A stretch of DNA of 64,000 bases, from the NCBI RefSeq assembly GCF_019710475.1, contig NZ_JAJFAX010000006.1, positions 248,001 through 312,000 on the forward strand, given 5' to 3'. A program made the translations under genes and the position numbers. This document shows, piece by piece, positions 62,990-64,000 of this stretch (its first letter is position 1; every line of letters starts with the position of its first letter). A model generated the notes under the pieces. It was not told the origin of the DNA. It made no database searches and saw only the letters and a list, made by a program, of their open reading frames with translations. The stretch comes from Glycomyces sp. TRM65418. GTDB taxonomy: Bacteria; Actinomycetota; Actinomycetes; Mycobacteriales; Micromonosporaceae.

Positions 62990-63250
62990 CGAGGGCGGCC
63001 CACGCCGCCCGACCACACAGTACCCGCCTCGACCCGTCCGCCTTCCCGGCCGAGCGGCGCCGCTTCCTGGCTCCCAAGGGCCGCAAGCTTACCGGCTTGC
63101 AACTCCAACGACGCGAACCCGAACGGCGATACCCGAGCCCGCTCACGCTCCTCTCGCGGTTCGCCGTCCACGTCCTCGGCCAAGCCGTCTCCGGCCGCGA
63201 GTCCTACGCGCGAACCAAGGTGAACAAGGCCCTGGCCGAGGGCGCAAAGA
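62990..63250 (+). pseudogene. Tn3-family transposase fragment
   Basis: The frame reads AERRRFLAPKGRKLTGLQLQRREPERRYPSPLTLLS, then GQAVSGRESYARTKVNKALAEGAKT. This is the central region of Tn3-type TnpA (the RRxxLxxxGR, QxLxRRxPxRRYP and DQAxSxRESxARxKxDExLAxRAK stretch), with about eight residues missing in the middle. No catalytic DDE part and no 38-bp ends are visible. A relic of a Tn3 transposon. Confidence 0.6.
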
Positions 63251-63695
63251 CCGGCGATCAGACCGGATGCCGCCGATATCGGGAGCTGCGGCCGGTCGGC
63301 GTTCTTACAGGAGAGCTTGTCGGAGAAGACCCGCCGGCGCCCACGCTCACGGAGCTGGGAGTCGAGCTTCTGGTCCCGCGTGGACGCGCGCGTAGCCGAT
63401 GAGGGTGTCCCCGGGCCGGCACCGGCTCCAGCAGCTCGCCGCGCGGCTCGAAGTCGATCACGAGGTAATCCCGGGCCCCACGGGCCGTGCTCCAGGACCG
63501 CTTGCCGCAGGCGGTCAGGGTCGCCGCCAGGACCCGCCATCACGTGGGATCGTGCGGTGGGATCCGCTCTGCAACGAGAACTGGACTGGGCTTCCGTGTC
63601 CATGAGGGACTCAGATCGATCCAGGAGGCGGTTCGATAAGCGATACCGCCGGGCGGGTTCGCGTGCTCGACGGCGCGAGAGGTCGCCTCAGGCGG
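63251..63695. other. gene-poor stretch
   Basis: About 445 bases of high GC between the Tn3 relic and the partial membrane gene. A minus-strand stretch near 63440 (DYLVIDFEPRGELLEPVPARG) looks protein-like but is short, without start or family. I support no gene here. Confidence 0.35.
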
Positions 63696-64000
63696 TCACC
63701 GTTCGTTCGACGCGGTGCGGCCGAGCGCGCGGCGTCGGACGGCCGCCCAGACGGCGAAGGCCGACAAGGCCAGTCCGCAGCCGACGTCCACGATCACGTG
63801 GGTCTGCCGCCACCAGGCCATGTCGGTAGCGCCTGGCACGGCGTAGTGCGCGATGCCCACCAGCCCCGAAAGCGAGTAGACCCCCAGCGCGACCGCGGAC
63901 CACACGATCGCGCGTCGGCGCCAAAGCAGGATCGCGAGTCCGCCGAACGCGGTGAACACGAACCACGAGAGGCCGATGACCGTCGCGGGCGGGGCCGGGA
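63696..64000 (-). CDS. membrane protein, N-terminus outside the window
   Basis: At least 100 residues ending at the stop at 63696. Three hydrophobic segments are visible (VIGLSWFVFTAFGGLAILLW, IVWSAVALGVYSLSGLVGIAHY and VIVDVGCGLALSAFAVWAA), with AHYAVPGATDMAWWRQTHVIVD between the last two. The His/Trp-rich loop resembles small actinomycete integral membrane proteins of unknown function. The frame is open to the window edge. Confidence 0.65.
   Translation of the reverse strand, partial: PAPPATVIGLSWFVFTAFGGLAILLWRRRAIVWSAVALGVYSLSGLVGIAHYAVPGATDMAWWRQTHVIVDVGCGLALSAFAVWAAVRRRALGRTASNER

Noticed and set aside
60503..63016. 837-codon frame on the minus strand
   Set aside because: Spans the antisense of the XRE gene, a repeat and scraps; composition is non-protein-like apart from short fragments described separately.

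Overview
The window is GC-rich (roughly 70% by eye), almost fully coding, and uses GTG/TTG starts and actinobacterial operator types. Together with many secreted glycoside hydrolases, ROK regulators and CUT1 sugar ABC transporters, this points to a filamentous soil actinomycete. A Glycomyces-like or related member of the Actinomycetes is my guess; the genus is not proven by anything here.

Left part (1-17.8 kb): a secreted alpha-amylase cut by the window edge and an RNA methyltransferase, then a scar holding head-to-head remnants of a GntR regulator and a GH78 rhamnosidase. A DeoR-controlled operon (4.0-11.4 kb) follows: an Nramp-fold transporter, D-2-hydroxyacid dehydrogenase, aldo/keto reductase, HpcH aldolase, DUF1537 acid-sugar kinase and a PdxA-type dehydrogenase. 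This looks like an acid-sugar (threonate/erythronate-like) pathway. Next comes an Lpl-type oligosaccharide ABC importer without its own ATPase, flanked by two ROK repressors.

Centre (17.8-35.3 kb): plant-polysaccharide genes: a deleted GH42 beta-galactosidase, GH2 beta-mannosidase, an EamA exporter, a DUF3500 lipoprotein, a frameshifted alginate-lyase-family gene, GH5-CBM2, GH12-CBM13, GH12, GH27-CBM13, a ROK regulator and a DUF2264 protein. Several carbohydrate genes are decaying (GH78, GH42, alginate lyase), while secreted cellulase/xyloglucanase/alpha-galactosidase genes look intact. From 35.4 to 43.5 kb lies a divergent polyol locus: PfkB kinase; two MDR dehydrogenases, a SmoEFG-like importer, a DeoR regulator and a HAD phosphatase.

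Right part (43.5-64 kb): accessory DNA rich in mobile elements. It has IS5-family copies (one intact with a possible passenger gene, one frameshifted, one internally deleted, one solo end), an ISAs1-family element, a Tn3 transposase scrap, a tRNA 3'-end attachment-site remnant and a chimeric integrase. Its main cargo is a 1,031-residue membrane-anchored NACHT NTPase with a degenerate FGE-sulfatase-like segment, a candidate anti-phage NLR-like protein. A GGGTGCGCG repeat family recurs near the NACHT and integrase genes and again near 61.8 kb, suggesting one element spread over about 8 kb. Unknown secreted and Cys-rich proteins, a short-chain dehydrogenase with a divergent XRE regulator, a GAP/Sap-type membrane protein and a partial membrane protein fill the rest.
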